NCBI GenBank assembly: GCA_010015675.1
Contig: ML976988.1
Location: forward strand, 1,189,670 to 1,222,498
Source of the DNA: Byssothecium circinans
Taxonomy: Eukaryota > Ascomycota > Dothideomycetes > Pleosporales > Massarinaceae
Length of the DNA: 32,829 nt
Direction: 5' to 3'
The translations under genes were made by a program, and so were the position numbers. Numbering within the stretch: position 1 is the stretch's first letter; every line of letters begins with the position of its first letter. The notes beneath the pieces are model-generated. The model was not told the origin of the DNA. It worked only from the letters and a program-made list of their open reading frames with translations, and did not search any database. This document shows positions 21,425 to 31,713 of this stretch, one piece after another.

Positions 21425-23152
21425 CTACTTGCCCTTGCCCTTTTTAGAAGCTTTTGCTTGGTGTTGAGTTGATTGCTGACGTATTTTTGCAGCCTCTCGT
21501 TCAGCAGCCTTTTGGGCCTGTGCTTGAAGCCGAATCTCCTTTGCAGTAGCCCTAATACGCTTCCTTTCCTCTAGCATGCGCGCCTTCTCAGCCTTCTCAT
21601 TTATCCTACGTACTTGGTCCTCCATCTTTTGGTGTTGTAGTGCCTCTACCTCAACGTCCTTTTAAGCTTGACGCTCTCGGGCTTCTTGAACCTTTTGTGG
21701 TGACCAGAACTGGGCCCCTCCATTATACTCTGGTGTTGGTTCTAGTAGGAGAGCCTTACTACGCTGTCGCTTCCTCTTCTCATTAATTAGAGCCTCTTTG
21801 AGCCGGTTGTTCTCATCCTCCAGGAGCACATTGCGTACAGAGATAGAGTGGATAGTCTGGCTGAGTTGCTGAGAGCCTTTATCGTAGATATTAGTAACAA
21901 CCTTACGCAGGAGCCTCTCAATCTTCCTCCAATCACTTGCGCTAAGTACTGAGCCTGATGAGTCGCTAGAGGATTGGCAGTCCTCCTCTTTGTAGCTAAA
22001 TCGAGCTAATACTCTCTGTGGATTAAATGGATGGAGCCCACACTTTTCAAAGGCAGAGAGTATAGTTTCCTGCTTGAAAGAGGCCCCCCAGGCTTGGTTG
22101 AACAGGCGGAAGAAGTCTCTCTTTGTAATCCCTGAGAGGCCCTGGCATTTATCCATATAATCAGCCAGGGCAGCTGAGTAAGCTGTTGAGAGCGGTTTGA
22201 ACAGGCATACATCTAGAGGCTGAAGCGTATGGGTTAAGTGAGGCGGGTATAGAGCTAGGAGGATCTTATTCTTGTCGCAGTAGTTAATAAACTCTATAGT
22301 TACATGTGATCTATGGCCATCAAGGAGTAACAGTCAATAGGATTGACGGGCCTTTGCTCTTGTCTCACGATCGAACACCTGCTCGAGCCATCTCAGGCCT
22401 AAGCTATTGTTGGTCCACCCACTAGGAGATGAGGCAAAAAAGGCCTTGTGTATAGTAGGATCAAAGTCCTGTAGCCAGGTGTCTTGTATGTTGCCAGTAA
22501 GAGCCTGATAAATTAGTGCAGGCGTAAGAGACGATCCATTAGCGCAGATATAGGTAATCGTAGTAATCCACTCGCGATTACCATCCTATATAATCTGCTT
22601 GATGCCCCCCTCTTCATATCGTTATTTAGTAAAGATCCGCTTCATTCTTGATAGTATACCAATCAAAAAGCCCTTCTTATCCATATTGTACGTATGCCGT
22701 GGATCAACGTTGTATTGCTCAATTTTGCGTCGCAAAAGCTCAAAATAGAGAGAGTATTTGAAGGCTGAATCAGCTCTTTTCCTATTGGTATCCATACCGG
22801 AGGTCCATCGAGATATAAGATCGACGTCGAAGCGCTTGATAAACCGATTAACCCACGACCTGCCTGCCTGCCTACCACCTATTTCAGAGGCAAAATTGCG
22901 TATCATCTGTCTTGAAGGTGGTAGACCTCGCGCACAAAGCCCGTCAATGTATTTTAGAAGCTCCTTCTCTTGGGTTTTGTTCAGAAGTTGTGAGTTTTCG
23001 ATCTTCTTGGCCATAGTACCCTGTACCCCGCGATGCCTCCGCGACAACGTATTGCGATCGGGGCCATACTTTTTGGCTACCTGAGCGTAATTAATCGATT
23101 CTCCTGGCTCCAGCGATTCTAATGAGGCCAGTGCATCGTCAATTGGGCTCAT
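21425..23152 (-). pseudogene. Pogo/Fot1-type DDE transposase with four stops
   Basis: One frame of 576 codons from the ATG at 23152 to TAG-less end at 21425, with in-frame stops at 22624-22622, 22588-22586, 22336-22334 and 21664-21662. N-terminal psq-like HTH (INYAQVAKKYGPDRNTLSRR), CENP-B-type HTH (LLKYIDGLCARGLPPSRQ... to SWVNRFIKRF), then DDE: TYNMDKKGFLIG (first Asp; the usual NMDE glutamate is Lys here), LLLLDGHRSH (second) and THTLQPLDVCLF (third), with 35 residues between the last two. It ends in a Lys/Arg/Glu-rich helical tail (KASKKGKGK). The stops fit Gln/Arg codons changed by C-to-T (CGA to TGA, CAR to TAR). No frameshift, so only a few changes separate it from an open frame; it is inactive as read. 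Confidence 0.88.
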
Positions 23153-23200
23153 ATTGATGGTTTGGTGTTGAGTTGAACTTTTGGTGATAAGTGCTGGAAC

Positions 23201-23241
23201 CGATCGTTAGCCGAGGGCGATCGCCAGATGACAAATCACGG
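23201..23241 (-). repeat. Right terminal inverted repeat of element B
   Basis: The reverse complement begins CCGTGATTTGTCATCTGGCG, differing from the left repeat at two positions. It abuts the TA that rejoins the RT-like gene. Confidence 0.92.
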
Positions 23242-24418
23242 TATGTCGCATATTCTAAGCGATGCTCTCAGCGAAGCCGTGCTCTTCTGTCTCGACTTTG
23301 CCGTCAATAAGCGGACCAAGGGCGCGAACCTCCATCGCTTCCACGACGACATGTGGCTGTGTGGTCAAGAAGCTACCTGCCAAGAAGCCTGGAACGCGAT
23401 GCAGGAGTTTTCGGAAATCATGGGATTAAGCCTGAATGAGGAAAAGACCGGATCGGCTCTCATCGTTACGGACAAAGCAAACGCGCGCGATCTTCCATCC
23501 TCCCTTCCCCAAGGTAAGGTTAAGTGGGGTTTCCTTGTTCTGGATGCAAACGCAGGCCGCTGGGTAATTGACCGCGCTCAAGTCGACGAACATATTGAGG
23601 AGCTACGTCGCCAACTCGGAGCCTGTCGTAGCGTGATGGCGTGGGTGGAAGCATGGAATAGCTACGTCAGCCGGTTCTTCTGCCCCAATTTCGGCCAACC
23701 AGCGAACTGCTTTGGGCGTCAGCACAACGACATGATCATCGAGACATTCGAGCATATCCAGCGTAACCTCTTCGCTGATGCCGGCACCGCCAACGTGACT
23801 GACCGTCTACGCGGCATGCTCAAGAAGCGATTTGGTACCGACGACTCTGTTCCTGATGGCTTTTTCTACTTCCCTGCCGAACTTGGTGGTCTGGGGCTGC
23901 GCAATCCGCTTATAAATGCCTTCGCGACGTACAAGAAATCGTTCCGTAACTCGGGTGAGCGCATCGACCGCGCTTTCGAAGAAGAGCAGGAAGAGTACGA
24001 CCGTCTAAAAGAAGCATGGGACTCTGGTGAACACAAGCAGCCTCAGCGGGTGAAATATTCCGCCCTTCCAAACGAAGACTCTGGCACCGAAACGGAGGCT
24101 GAGCAAGCATTTATGTCTTTTGATGAGTTCACACGGTACCGCGAGGAGGTGTCCAGCCATCTTCACCAAGCGTACACAAATCTCCTAGAGTGTCCGCCTG
24201 AGGAATCAACGGCGCTCTCCAGTGACCTCTTGACCGGGGTTATGGGACTTCAGAGGGTGGTCCCAGACACGCCGTACTGGCGCTGGATCGCTAGTCTGTA
24301 TGCTAGCGATATTCAACGAAGGTTTGGCGGGTATGGGCTGCAGCTTGGCGGGCGCGATTTGTTGCCGGTGGGGTTGGTGGGTGTGTTGAAGAGTGAGAAG
24401 GTGAGGTGGGAGGGCTGA

Positions 24419-24548
24419 ATGATGGGGTGGTTAACGGTATGTTTGGGAAGGTTTAAAGTTTTCACTTGTATAGTATAAACGGTTGGTTGTACAAGCGTTA
24501 AGATACTCAACTCTGCTTAGTCTCTACTTAATATAATAAATCATTAAC
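24419..24548. other. 3' flank of RT-like gene
   Basis: A short AT-rich stretch between the stop codon at 24418 and the MITE; nothing recognisable. Confidence 0.4.
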
Positions 24549-24550
24549 TA

Positions 24551-24734
24551 ACGTAAAGCACCATTAAGCCGCCCACTTTTGCTTGGCGTGAAAATAAAAT
24601 ATTCAACCTTTGACTAATAACTATATCTATCTAGGTTTAAAATTTTAAATGGAAATATTAAGGTCTAGCTTTATTGATAATACCTTGTTGGTTCTATGCT
24701 AAGCAATTTGGGGCGGTTCGATGGTGCTTTACGT
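24551..24734. mobile_element. 184-bp MITE, ACGTAAAGCACC family
   Basis: Inverted ends ACGTAAAGCACCATTAAGCC (24551 onward) and, reversed, ACGTAAAGCACCATCGAACC (from 24734 inward), flanked by TA at 24549-24550 and 24735-24736. The interior is non-coding and AT-rich. The same terminus recurs at 29486-29554, 32246 and 32556, where it belongs to a transposase-bearing element, so this is a non-autonomous relative. Confidence 0.88.
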
Positions 24735-24736
24735 TA

Positions 24737-25252
24737 TATAACACACTCTATAATTAGTCCTACAAAAAGAACACAATTGCTTCGGATACCAAATACGTGT
24801 TCCCTTTACGAGTATCCTATACCATGAGCCGAATTGGAGTTGTGTGAGCTACGCTAGCTCAATGAGACGAATCGCTACCCTCCTAGGAGCGATCCGCCGA
24901 GGACGTACCATGGTATATCTCCGTGTCACATGATTAGCCCTCAGCCCCAATAGACCCGACCATGGGAGACACTCAGACTCACCTCACGCAAGTGCAGCAT
25001 CGCTGCAAGAGGGTGCCAGGCGCGAAAAAACAAAGAAGAAAGAAAAGAAAAGGCTAAACGACCAATCAACGCCGGCCACGTTTTTAAGGACAGATGGCGA
25101 TGCGGTCCCCTCATCCGGATTTTCCTGCATGTGCTCTTTCGCCATAGATATGCCCCGCTCTCAGCCGTTCACATCCAGCCACCAATCTTTGAGAGAAGAA
25201 ACAAGAGACACCTTTTAGATCCGTCGCTTTTAACGTAGGCGTTGTAGGTACA
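24737..25252. other. Intergenic upstream of the ankyrin/membrane pseudogene
   Basis: No gene or RNA seen. A purine-rich tract (about 25025-25055) precedes the start region and may be part of the old promoter. Confidence 0.4.
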
Positions 25253-28200
25253 ATGGACAGTGTCACGCCATACCGAAGTGTTACGCTTACAATGACGATC
25301 GTTGTCTTTTTCCTCTTCGGTCGGGCGAACGCCGTGTCCAACCCCCCCAGCGGGAGCCTGGAACGATTTCACCAACAACTTCGCATCCGACATTGCGCCG
25401 CTTATAACCCTCTTCGGCGAGCAGGTTACAAAGCAGTTTCTCAGCGAGTCGACCGGATTCCTTGACAACATTATATTTGGCATGGCTCCGCTAGGCATCC
25501 TGACGGCGGTCGTCTCAGCAATCCGTATATATGGTTGGCCGGGCCTAAAAGCCTTCATCGGAAGGGCACAGGAGCCGCATGGTGTGGCCGAAGCCGAACT
25601 GTGCTCCTCCACCAGCCACGATGTCTGCGAGCTGTGGTCGGAAGGAGGGATCTGCCGCGTCTTTGGCCGGCCTAAGGTTCTTGAGTTTTTCTATAAACCT
25701 GGGAAAGATGATTTTTACCCCAAATTCTCGACCTCCACGACAGAGAAGGAGGTTGAAGAGCCCGGACCCTGCAACCTCTATCGACCAGTCTGCTTTCTGG
25801 TCGGTAATGGGTGTTGCCGGAAAGAGCAGTTGCAGAAAGGTCATGGTAAAAAGCCGCCGGTGCCGGATCGTGGCTGTGACGAGAAAGACTCCGAATGGGG
25901 AGAGAAGACAGCGACCAACTCAACAGATAACGGAGGGCCCAACTCCAAAGTTGAAAATGGAGATGAGGACATGAATCTTGCTCCGTACCCGAACTTATCC
26001 CTCAATATCGGTATCCGCGCAACTCCCCAGTGGGTTTTGATTCTCGTTGCCATATTTGGATCTCTTGTCCAACTCAGCTTCTTTGGGTACGCGACTGTCA
26101 TTACCTTCTACAGGCCAGACCTGTACTGCGGTGGGAAGAAGCCGGAGACGTGGGCATTCGTGCTGGCAGTTCTCGGCACTGCCACGGTGGTTTCCGGCAT
26201 GATTCTATGCGCCTTCTTGGTCGAGCGCAAGTCTCGCGAAAGACGCTTCGCTGATGACGGCCATGTCTCCGCCAAAGACACCAAGGTAAGTTCCATGACG
26301 ATGTGGAGTGGATGTTCTGTCCCTAGGTCGAGAAATCAGACATAATTCGGCCCACCGGCACGTTGAACAAGGTTGACGCAGAGTCCTAGGTCGACATCAC
26401 TATGTATTGGCTGCAGCCGGGCAACCAGCGCGCCGGGGACCAGCAGTTTAACGCCTTTTCTCACAACAATGTTAAGCATACATACATCACGTCATGGAAG
26501 ACAGACCGGGGCAGGGACCAGCTGGATCTGCACTACGTAAATTTGATTCTTGTTCTTGCTCTCTTGTCCTCTGTCGCCGGCTTTATCCTCCAATTTACCG
26601 GGCTCCGCGGTCTACATGGATCAGTCGCCCTGTACCAGATCGCCGCAACGCTTCTCATGTCCATTGTCCGTGCATTGCTAGGACTGCGGCGACTTGATCC
26701 TAGCGACAACAATTTGCGGACGTTTGGAACAAAGGTGGAAGGGCACGAGCTCGACTGGCAGGCAATGGACATCTTCACCGACCATCCAGGTCGGTGGAGT
26801 GGATTGACCAAAGACGGAGAATTCGATGGTCCGACGAGTAACTTGTCCAGCTCTTACCTGCCACATCAGATTAGAGGGGTGAAGAGCCGGCGGGTATGCG
26901 ATGAAAGAAGCTGGTCTCCCGGCAAGCGCTTCTCTTCAACCCAAGATTCTGTCGAACAGATCATATCTAAAAGCCGCTATGGCGACTTGGGCCTCTTTGG
27001 TTTTCGCAACAACGGTAACGGGACTTCGTCGGCAGACATAGAGACCTGGTCAGCGAGCCTAGGTTGTGCAACTGAAGCGGTCTACGTTGCGAGTCGCTAC
27101 GAGGGAGCCTCCCGAGAAGGGGTTGTGGAATATCTCGGGCCTAACCCGGTGGCCATGATTGCTCTTCTCCGATCCCGGCTTGCTTACCTCACTGGTGACG
27201 GCATCATCGGCGTGCAACCGAAATGGGATGGGCCTGCTAGGAGCGTGGCCCAGGAACTACAGCTGGCGATGCAAGGAGTCGCGAATTATGTCTTCTCCGG
27301 ATACATGGCTCTCAAGGGAAACTGGCAAGACATACTGGCCTTGACGTGGCACACGACGGCGATGATCGAGTACACTTTGTCGGACACGACCGATGAACAG
27401 GAAACCAAAGTCCCTGGGCCGTTGTGGATATCGTTCCCTATGTTCCGTTACGGGCGGGAGTGGAAGATCAGTAAGCACAGGCTAGAAGCCGTCATTAGTC
27501 TCTAGGCATCGTCTCTCGATAGAGCCGACGCTTCTGACGACCTGAACGATAAAGTCCTACTTCTCGGAGATGCAGAGAAGCAAAGCATATACTCGACACT
27601 CAAGCTGTGGATGCCAGCGGCGAATTTGAAGCCCCCCGTCGTCGATGATGGATCGCCCACCTGGACTGAAGCATAGCTGGCCCGGGGACGGAGACTTCTT
27701 CTGAGGGAACAAACAGAGCGGGATAGGAGTTTTGGTCACAACTGGCTCATTACCATGAGAGCCAAGAGTCCAAGGATCAAACTTCTTGCGCAAAACATTT
27801 TCACGATTTTCATCTCGCGGCTAGCCGATATCATCCGTACGATTGACATTCCGGACGAGGATTTGTTCTCCGCCTGGGAGCTACCACACACCGAATCGCG
27901 GACAATAGGCTCATCGGAGAGATTCCACGGGCTTTCAAACACACACGTCAAGTCCATAACTAAGCTTTTTGTCCAGTCAGGGTTGGGGACCGAGGAGGAG
28001 GCGCTCATGTGCGTTATCCCGGTGTTCCTCCGGGCCGGTATCTTACCACAGGAGGACACCGTTATGGACAAGCTTCTTCAGTGGGCGCGCAAGCTGCGGA
28101 GAGGTAAGCAGTTCCCGAGAGCCGAGGTGATACTCAAGACCATGCTCGACAACGCGAAACCCATGACCCGGCCGACGGCGCTTCGCGAGATTGGGGAAGT

Positions 28201-29218
28201 CTACCGCAAGGCGTTCCGGGCAAACCAAGACTGGGCACTTGATGGACTTCAGCAGATGTCACTTTTTATGGAGATGATTGTCAATCCGGAGAAACAGTTC
28301 CATACCATGGATGGTGTCATGGGACCGACGCTGAAGGGCTGGCCGAAGCCTTACCATCCTACATCCGAAGAGCTCATAATCTTCAAGAGATACCAAAACC
28401 TGGCCAAGTCCTTACAAAAACACCGGAAACCCGACCTGAAAGGAACAAGCTTGCGAAATCACCTGAAGTCGCGGCTTGAGTCGAGCTCGGGTGACTCCAC
28501 GGAAGTCTTGACGAGAGCCATGAGGGTGGAGCTCTCAACCCTGGACGAACACGCTGCAGGAAATCTCTTGATTTTGTCCATCCGAAATTCCTGTCCAGAA
28601 CTAGTCGAGGACATTCTGGAGATTCATCATGGCCTGATTAGGAGAATGATAATTTCGAAATGGCCTCTGAACGACGCAATGAAGCCCAAGGTCGATATCC
28701 TGGTCATGGAGACGATCTTGGATCTCGGCGAGATCCGTATAGACTCACCATACGACAATCGAACGGGTGATACGGTCCTATCTCTCGCCATCAGGGAGCG
28801 GAGGGCCGACATCGTCCGCCTACTCCTGAACCGCGGGGCGCCGGTCAACGCGCCGACACCCACAGGCAGCGCCATTTTCTGCTGCGTCGCAGACAAGGAT
28901 GACAAGGCCCTCTCGTCCGAAGACACACAAGTGTTCATGACCTTGCTGCTAGACAAAGGTGCCACTGTAGACGCCCAGTTCAATGACGGCACAGCCGTGA
29001 AGAGGGCGTGCGTGGTGGAAATGATGGCCCCTGCACAGCGTCGCTGTCGGAAAAGCAAGTATCTCTTCCGCGCCTGGGAATACAGCCAAACACCCAAGTC
29101 CGGATCCCTGGAGCCGCGTGGTGAGTCTCTTGTAGAAGATGAACCCTATGGATGCGCTATGGTGGCTGCACGGTGTCGTGCTGCTCGGGCAGCCCAGTGT
29201 CTTCCACTTGCGTTATAG
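25253..29218 (+). pseudogene. Membrane protein with ankyrin repeats, broken
   Basis: Remnant of a large fungal protein with N-terminal membrane segments and C-terminal ankyrin repeats; function unknown. ATG 25253 opens a signal/TM segment (TMTIVVFFLFGRANAVSNPP). A run of seven Cs at 25342-25348, one too many, shifts frame before AGAWNDFTNNFASDIAPL. TM helices follow (IIFGMAPLGILTAVVS, WVLILVAIFGSLVQLSFFGY, WAFVLAVLGTATVVSGMIL). An intron 26286-26389 (GTAAGT, GTTGAC branch, CCTAG) joins KDTK to VDITMYWLQPGNQ; exon 2 adds two more hydrophobic helices and VEGHELDWQAMDIF. Two stops in one frame, TAG 27503-27505 (probably old TGG) and TAG 27674-27676 (probably old CAG), separate it from ITMRAKSPRIKLLAQ and two ankyrin-like repeats (TGDTVLSLAIRERRADIVRL, about 28765-28990). 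The C-terminus after 29000 no longer looks ankyrin-like. Confidence 0.82.
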
Positions 29219-29485
29219 GAGGCAGCCACCTGCATAGTGGAAAATATGGCCTGGAATACTTTGGGGACCTGCTGGAAGCCCATTTCAGTCAGTCAATCCG
29301 CCTCTTGAGAGTCTGTGCTATTAACTAACAGTTCGATAGCTTCAGATCGAAGTGCTTTATAACGATGAAGCGTACGATATGCTCATTTTATGGGTGCGTT
29401 CTCAGCCGTTTGCACGATCGGTGCGCGCTTCCCTCGCCAAGATCGCTCTCGAATCATCTGGGCGTGGGAATATATCCGGATCCCA
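29219..29485. other. Decayed 3' region, no gene seen
   Basis: Sequence between the last open frame of the ankyrin pseudogene and the element end at 29486. It may hold further unrecognisable remains of that gene. Confidence 0.35.
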
Positions 29486-29554
29486 GAGTAAGTTAGTATT
29501 GCTAAGGAAAGTTGGGCGGTTTAATAGTGTAGGCGGTTTAATGGTGGAATACGT
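29486..29554 (-). mobile_element. Solo terminus of ACGTAAAGCACC family
   Basis: The reverse complement starts ACGTATTCCACCATTAAACC and aligns over about 69 bp with the terminus at 32556, including the duplicated AACCGCC motif and TCCTTAGCAATACTAACTTA. Differences are mostly C-to-T and G-to-A. A TA follows at 29555-29556. The other end is not found nearby, so it is a truncated remnant. Confidence 0.8.
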
Positions 29555-29627
29555 TATGCTGAACTTCCAGAGTGCTTTGGGCGGAATAAAGATTCGGCAA
29601 GTTCCGTAGTGGAAAAATGATGTGCTA

Positions 29628-30057
29628 CAGTCCCCCCGGCTCGGGTGTGTAGCGTGAAATACCCAGTTTTGTGGCACCCAGGGGGCAGCCAGGATTTTTC
29701 GCATACAAGGGGGGATCATGAACGGGCGATTCCGTCGGTTCGACTGAGCGCCATCGAATGCTCACGCTATGCCATTTTCTATATAAATTATATACAAAAT
29801 TACATTCTATTACCACTTTGTATGCCCACCGACAGCCTGAATTACTGCCCAGCATGTAGAATTTGGTACCTCTAGTAGCTAGCAAAACGCTTATAAAATA
29901 AGGTATCTAATTCTCGCACCTTCTACGTACGGGCCTCCCCCCACCGAACATCGGGCTCGCCCGTTCATGGAGGGGGATTGTACAAAATATATCAAAGCGT
30001 GGTCGTGCCACCCTTTCAAGCCCCATGACGCTACACACCCGAGCCGGTGGGGGATGG
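29628..30057. mobile_element. 430-bp MITE with long imperfect TIRs
   Basis: Ends CAGTCCCCCCGGCTCGGG and, reversed, CCATCCCCCACCGGCTCGGG, both continuing GTGTGTAGCG. Inverted similarity resumes further in (GTGGCAC; ATGAACGGGCGA at 29719-29730 and its complement at 29957-29968). TA flanks at 29626-29627 and 30058-30059 fit Tc1/mariner-type insertion. No coding capacity; the interior is AT-rich. Unrelated to the ACGTAAAGCACC family. Confidence 0.85.
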
Positions 30058-30059
30058 TA

Positions 30060-30591
30060 TGGGGCGGTCAACGGAGCGGTCCTCCGTATCCAATCGGATT
30101 AATTTCCGCGCACTTGGGCCACTGTGAGATCGCACCACAGGTTTTGGGCCAGCCGCGAAGCCTATTTCCCCTTGCATATTGCTGGTCATCGACGAGATCA
30201 CTCAAGCCCCTAGAAACCGCCACTGAATTTGGCTTCACAATTTGTTTGCTGCGATTCGCTAGGTCGTGCTGCCTTTGCGGAGAGTGAAGCATGCCTGCAG
30301 TGAGTAGCTTAAACTTTCAAGAATATTACTCACCTATTCTAGTCAGCTAAAGTATCCCTGAAAGAAGCCACTGAATGGAATTTGCTTGATGCGAGCGATA
30401 AGCGATCCCTGCAGGTGTGGCAATGACTTGCTGCTGAGTATGTTTCCCCCTTAAAGTTGGAACCCACCAGACGCGTCGTCCCTTTCCTTCGTCCAAGATA
30501 ATGTTTTATAACCTTGAAATGCCCATTGAGAGCATTCCCCACGACGTTGTTATTTCTTTCCTACACCTCTCCGCCTTCGAAGCCAGACACC
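30060..30591. other. Upstream region of DUF7703-like gene
   Basis: No supported gene. Small frames on both strands (30068-30292) have no domain I can name. TTTATAA at about 30504-30510 lies about 85 bp upstream of the ATG and may be a TATA-like element; a pyrimidine-rich leader follows. Confidence 0.45.
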
Positions 30592-31713
30592 ATGGGAGAT
30601 AATCAAGGCCTAAGTGGTGGCATTCAGACCACCGATGCGATTGCCATGACCATGGTCTCCTTTTTGGCGATTTCGTTCTACAATGTTCTCGAGCTCTGCG
30701 TCATCATATCTGTTACCTTTAAGAGGCGACGCGGTCTTTATTACTGGAGTCTACAGACGGCTACCTTGGGAATCGCTATCTATTCGCTGGGATTCGCTTT
30801 TAAGTTCTTCCAAGTCATAAGAGTCGATATGCTTTCCATGTCGCTCGTGGTCTTCGGATGGTACTGTATGGTCACCGGCCAGTCAGTCGTCCTCTATTCC
30901 CGACTCGGCCTCATCGTCCGGAACCCAACAAAGATACGATGGATCCTCATCATGATCATATCAAATGCAATTATTGGTCACATCCCAACGAGCGTTTTCG
31001 CTTTTGGCGCCAACTCCCCGAAACCAGGACCTTTCGTACCTTTGTACGCTGCATACGAAAAAGTTCAAGTCACTCTATTTTTCGTTCAGGAAACTGTCAT
31101 ATCTGGCCTTTACGTGTACGAAACTGTCAAATTCCTAAAGCCGGCGAGCAATATCAAAGGACCACGCGCCCGTAAGGTCATGACGCACCTCATCTATGTC
31201 AACATCATGATCATACTCATGGACATCACGCTCCTTGGCACAGAATATTCGGGACACTACGAAATCCAAACTACCTACAAGGCGGCCCTCTACAGCATCA
31301 AACTCAAAATCGAATTCAGCATCCTGAACCAGTTACGGGAGATTACTCAAGCAACGAGTCAAGCAAGCTATGCTCAAGGCGGCGACAGCGTGGCTCTCGA
31401 TACCTTAAGACGCGGCAAACATCCAAAAAGGGCCACACGTATATCCATAGGCCACAATGCGTACGCAGAGATGGACCGATCTCACGAGGTTGAGGTAGAG
31501 GACGGTACAATCTCGGTGGTGAAAACAACCCAGGTTCAGGTCGACGAAATTACCCCGGTGTCCCGCGACGGTGCGAGCACCAGAAACGAGGAATGCTTAG
31601 AAGCGACCCAAGGCAAATCTGGACCTGCATGGACAAAGCCGAAATCGGGTCGATTGTCCCCGTCGTCGTCGGAGTTGCAGTTTGCGGAAAGAGGCTTCTA
31701 TTCTTCTGGATAA
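30592..31713 (+). CDS. Seven-TM DUF7703-like membrane protein
   Basis: Intact single-exon gene, 373 aa, start in CACCATGGG context; the frame is open 26 codons further upstream but only with a TTG. Seven hydrophobic helices: MTMVSFLAISFYNVLELCVI, WSLQTATLGIAIYSLGFAF, MSLVVFGWYCMVTGQSVVLY, WILIMIISNAIIGHIPTSVF, VTLFFVQETVISGLYVYETV, LIYVNIMIILMDITLLGTEY and YKAALYSIKLKIEFSIL. A hydrophilic tail of about 110 residues, probably cytosolic, follows. This arrangement matches the fungal DUF7703 family of integral membrane proteins; a receptor-like role is possible but unproven. It is the only intact gene between the mobile-element remnants on this side. Confidence 0.85.
   Translation: MGDNQGLSGGIQTTDAIAMTMVSFLAISFYNVLELCVIISVTFKRRRGLYYWSLQTATLGIAIYSLGFAFKFFQVIRVDMLSMSLVVFGWYCMVTGQSVVLYSRLGLIVRNPTKIRWILIMIISNAIIGHIPTSVFAFGANSPKPGPFVPLYAAYEKVQVTLFFVQETVISGLYVYETVKFLKPASNIKGPRARKVMTHLIYVNIMIILMDITLLGTEYSGHYEIQTTYKAALYSIKLKIEFSILNQLREITQATSQASYAQGGDSVALDTLRRGKHPKRATRISIGHNAYAEMDRSHEVEVEDGTISVVKTTQVQVDEITPVSRDGASTRNEECLEATQGKSGPAWTKPKSGRLSPSSSELQFAERGFYSSG

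Larger units (their letters stand above)
21128..23241 (-). mobile_element. Tc1/pogo-type DNA transposon B with 41-bp TIRs
   Basis: A 2114-bp element flanked by TA at 21126-21127 and 23242-23243. The left inverted repeat 21128-21168 (CCGTGATTTGTCAGCTGACG...) matches the reverse complement of 23201-23241 with only two mismatches in 41. It encodes one transposase on the minus strand. Base composition is ordinary and mutation mild compared with A1/A2, so it is probably younger. Confidence 0.92.
17624..23243. mobile_element. Composite transposon insertion in RT-like gene
   Basis: The left flank ends GGCATCCC-TA (17624-17625) and the right flank begins TA-TGTCGC (23242-23243), so a TA target duplication brackets the whole insert, as expected of Tc1/mariner/pogo elements. 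Contents from left: a Fot1-like copy on minus, a second copy on plus, an assembly gap, and a third, different element with intact inverted repeats. The inner TA at 21126-21127 shows the elements were added next to each other at the same target. Confidence 0.85.
15947..24418 (+). pseudogene. RT-like protein gene, split by transposons
   Basis: Two parts, 15947-17625 and 23243-24418, encode one reverse-transcriptase-related protein of about 950 aa. It looks like a conserved fungal cellular protein rather than a transposon: no endonuclease, RNase H or gag region is seen. Motifs: A = LVIQSDFKWFGPSL (first catalytic Asp, about residue 501); B = KCGIPMSHILSDAL (about 556); C = RFHDDMW, a YxDD variant (about 592); D = GLSLNEEKTG (about 622); E-like = KVKWGFLVLD. 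Motifs B-D resemble group-II-intron-type RTs. The first 50 residues are Ser/Arg-rich without acidic residues, like a mitochondrial presequence; an internal ATG lies at 16097. Breaks: four Gs at 16230-16233 where three would hold frame, and a 5.6-kb insertion after 17625 inside motif B. Joining across one TA (CCT-ATG) restores frame. Otherwise the coding sequence is clean, so inactivation is recent. Confidence 0.85.

Noticed and set aside
26286..26326. A shorter 41-nt intron in the ankyrin gene, leaving an in-frame TAG at 26387-26389
   Set aside because: A 104-nt intron ending at 26389 has a proper GTTGAC branch site and CCTAG acceptor and avoids the stop, so the shorter one is unlikely.
30068..30292. 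Frames between the MITE and the DUF7703-like gene
   Set aside because: There is no domain, and frames on both strands are of similar length.
30514..30591. N-terminal extension of the DUF7703-like protein
   Set aside because: It opens with TTG; the first ATG (30592) has a strong CACCATGG context.
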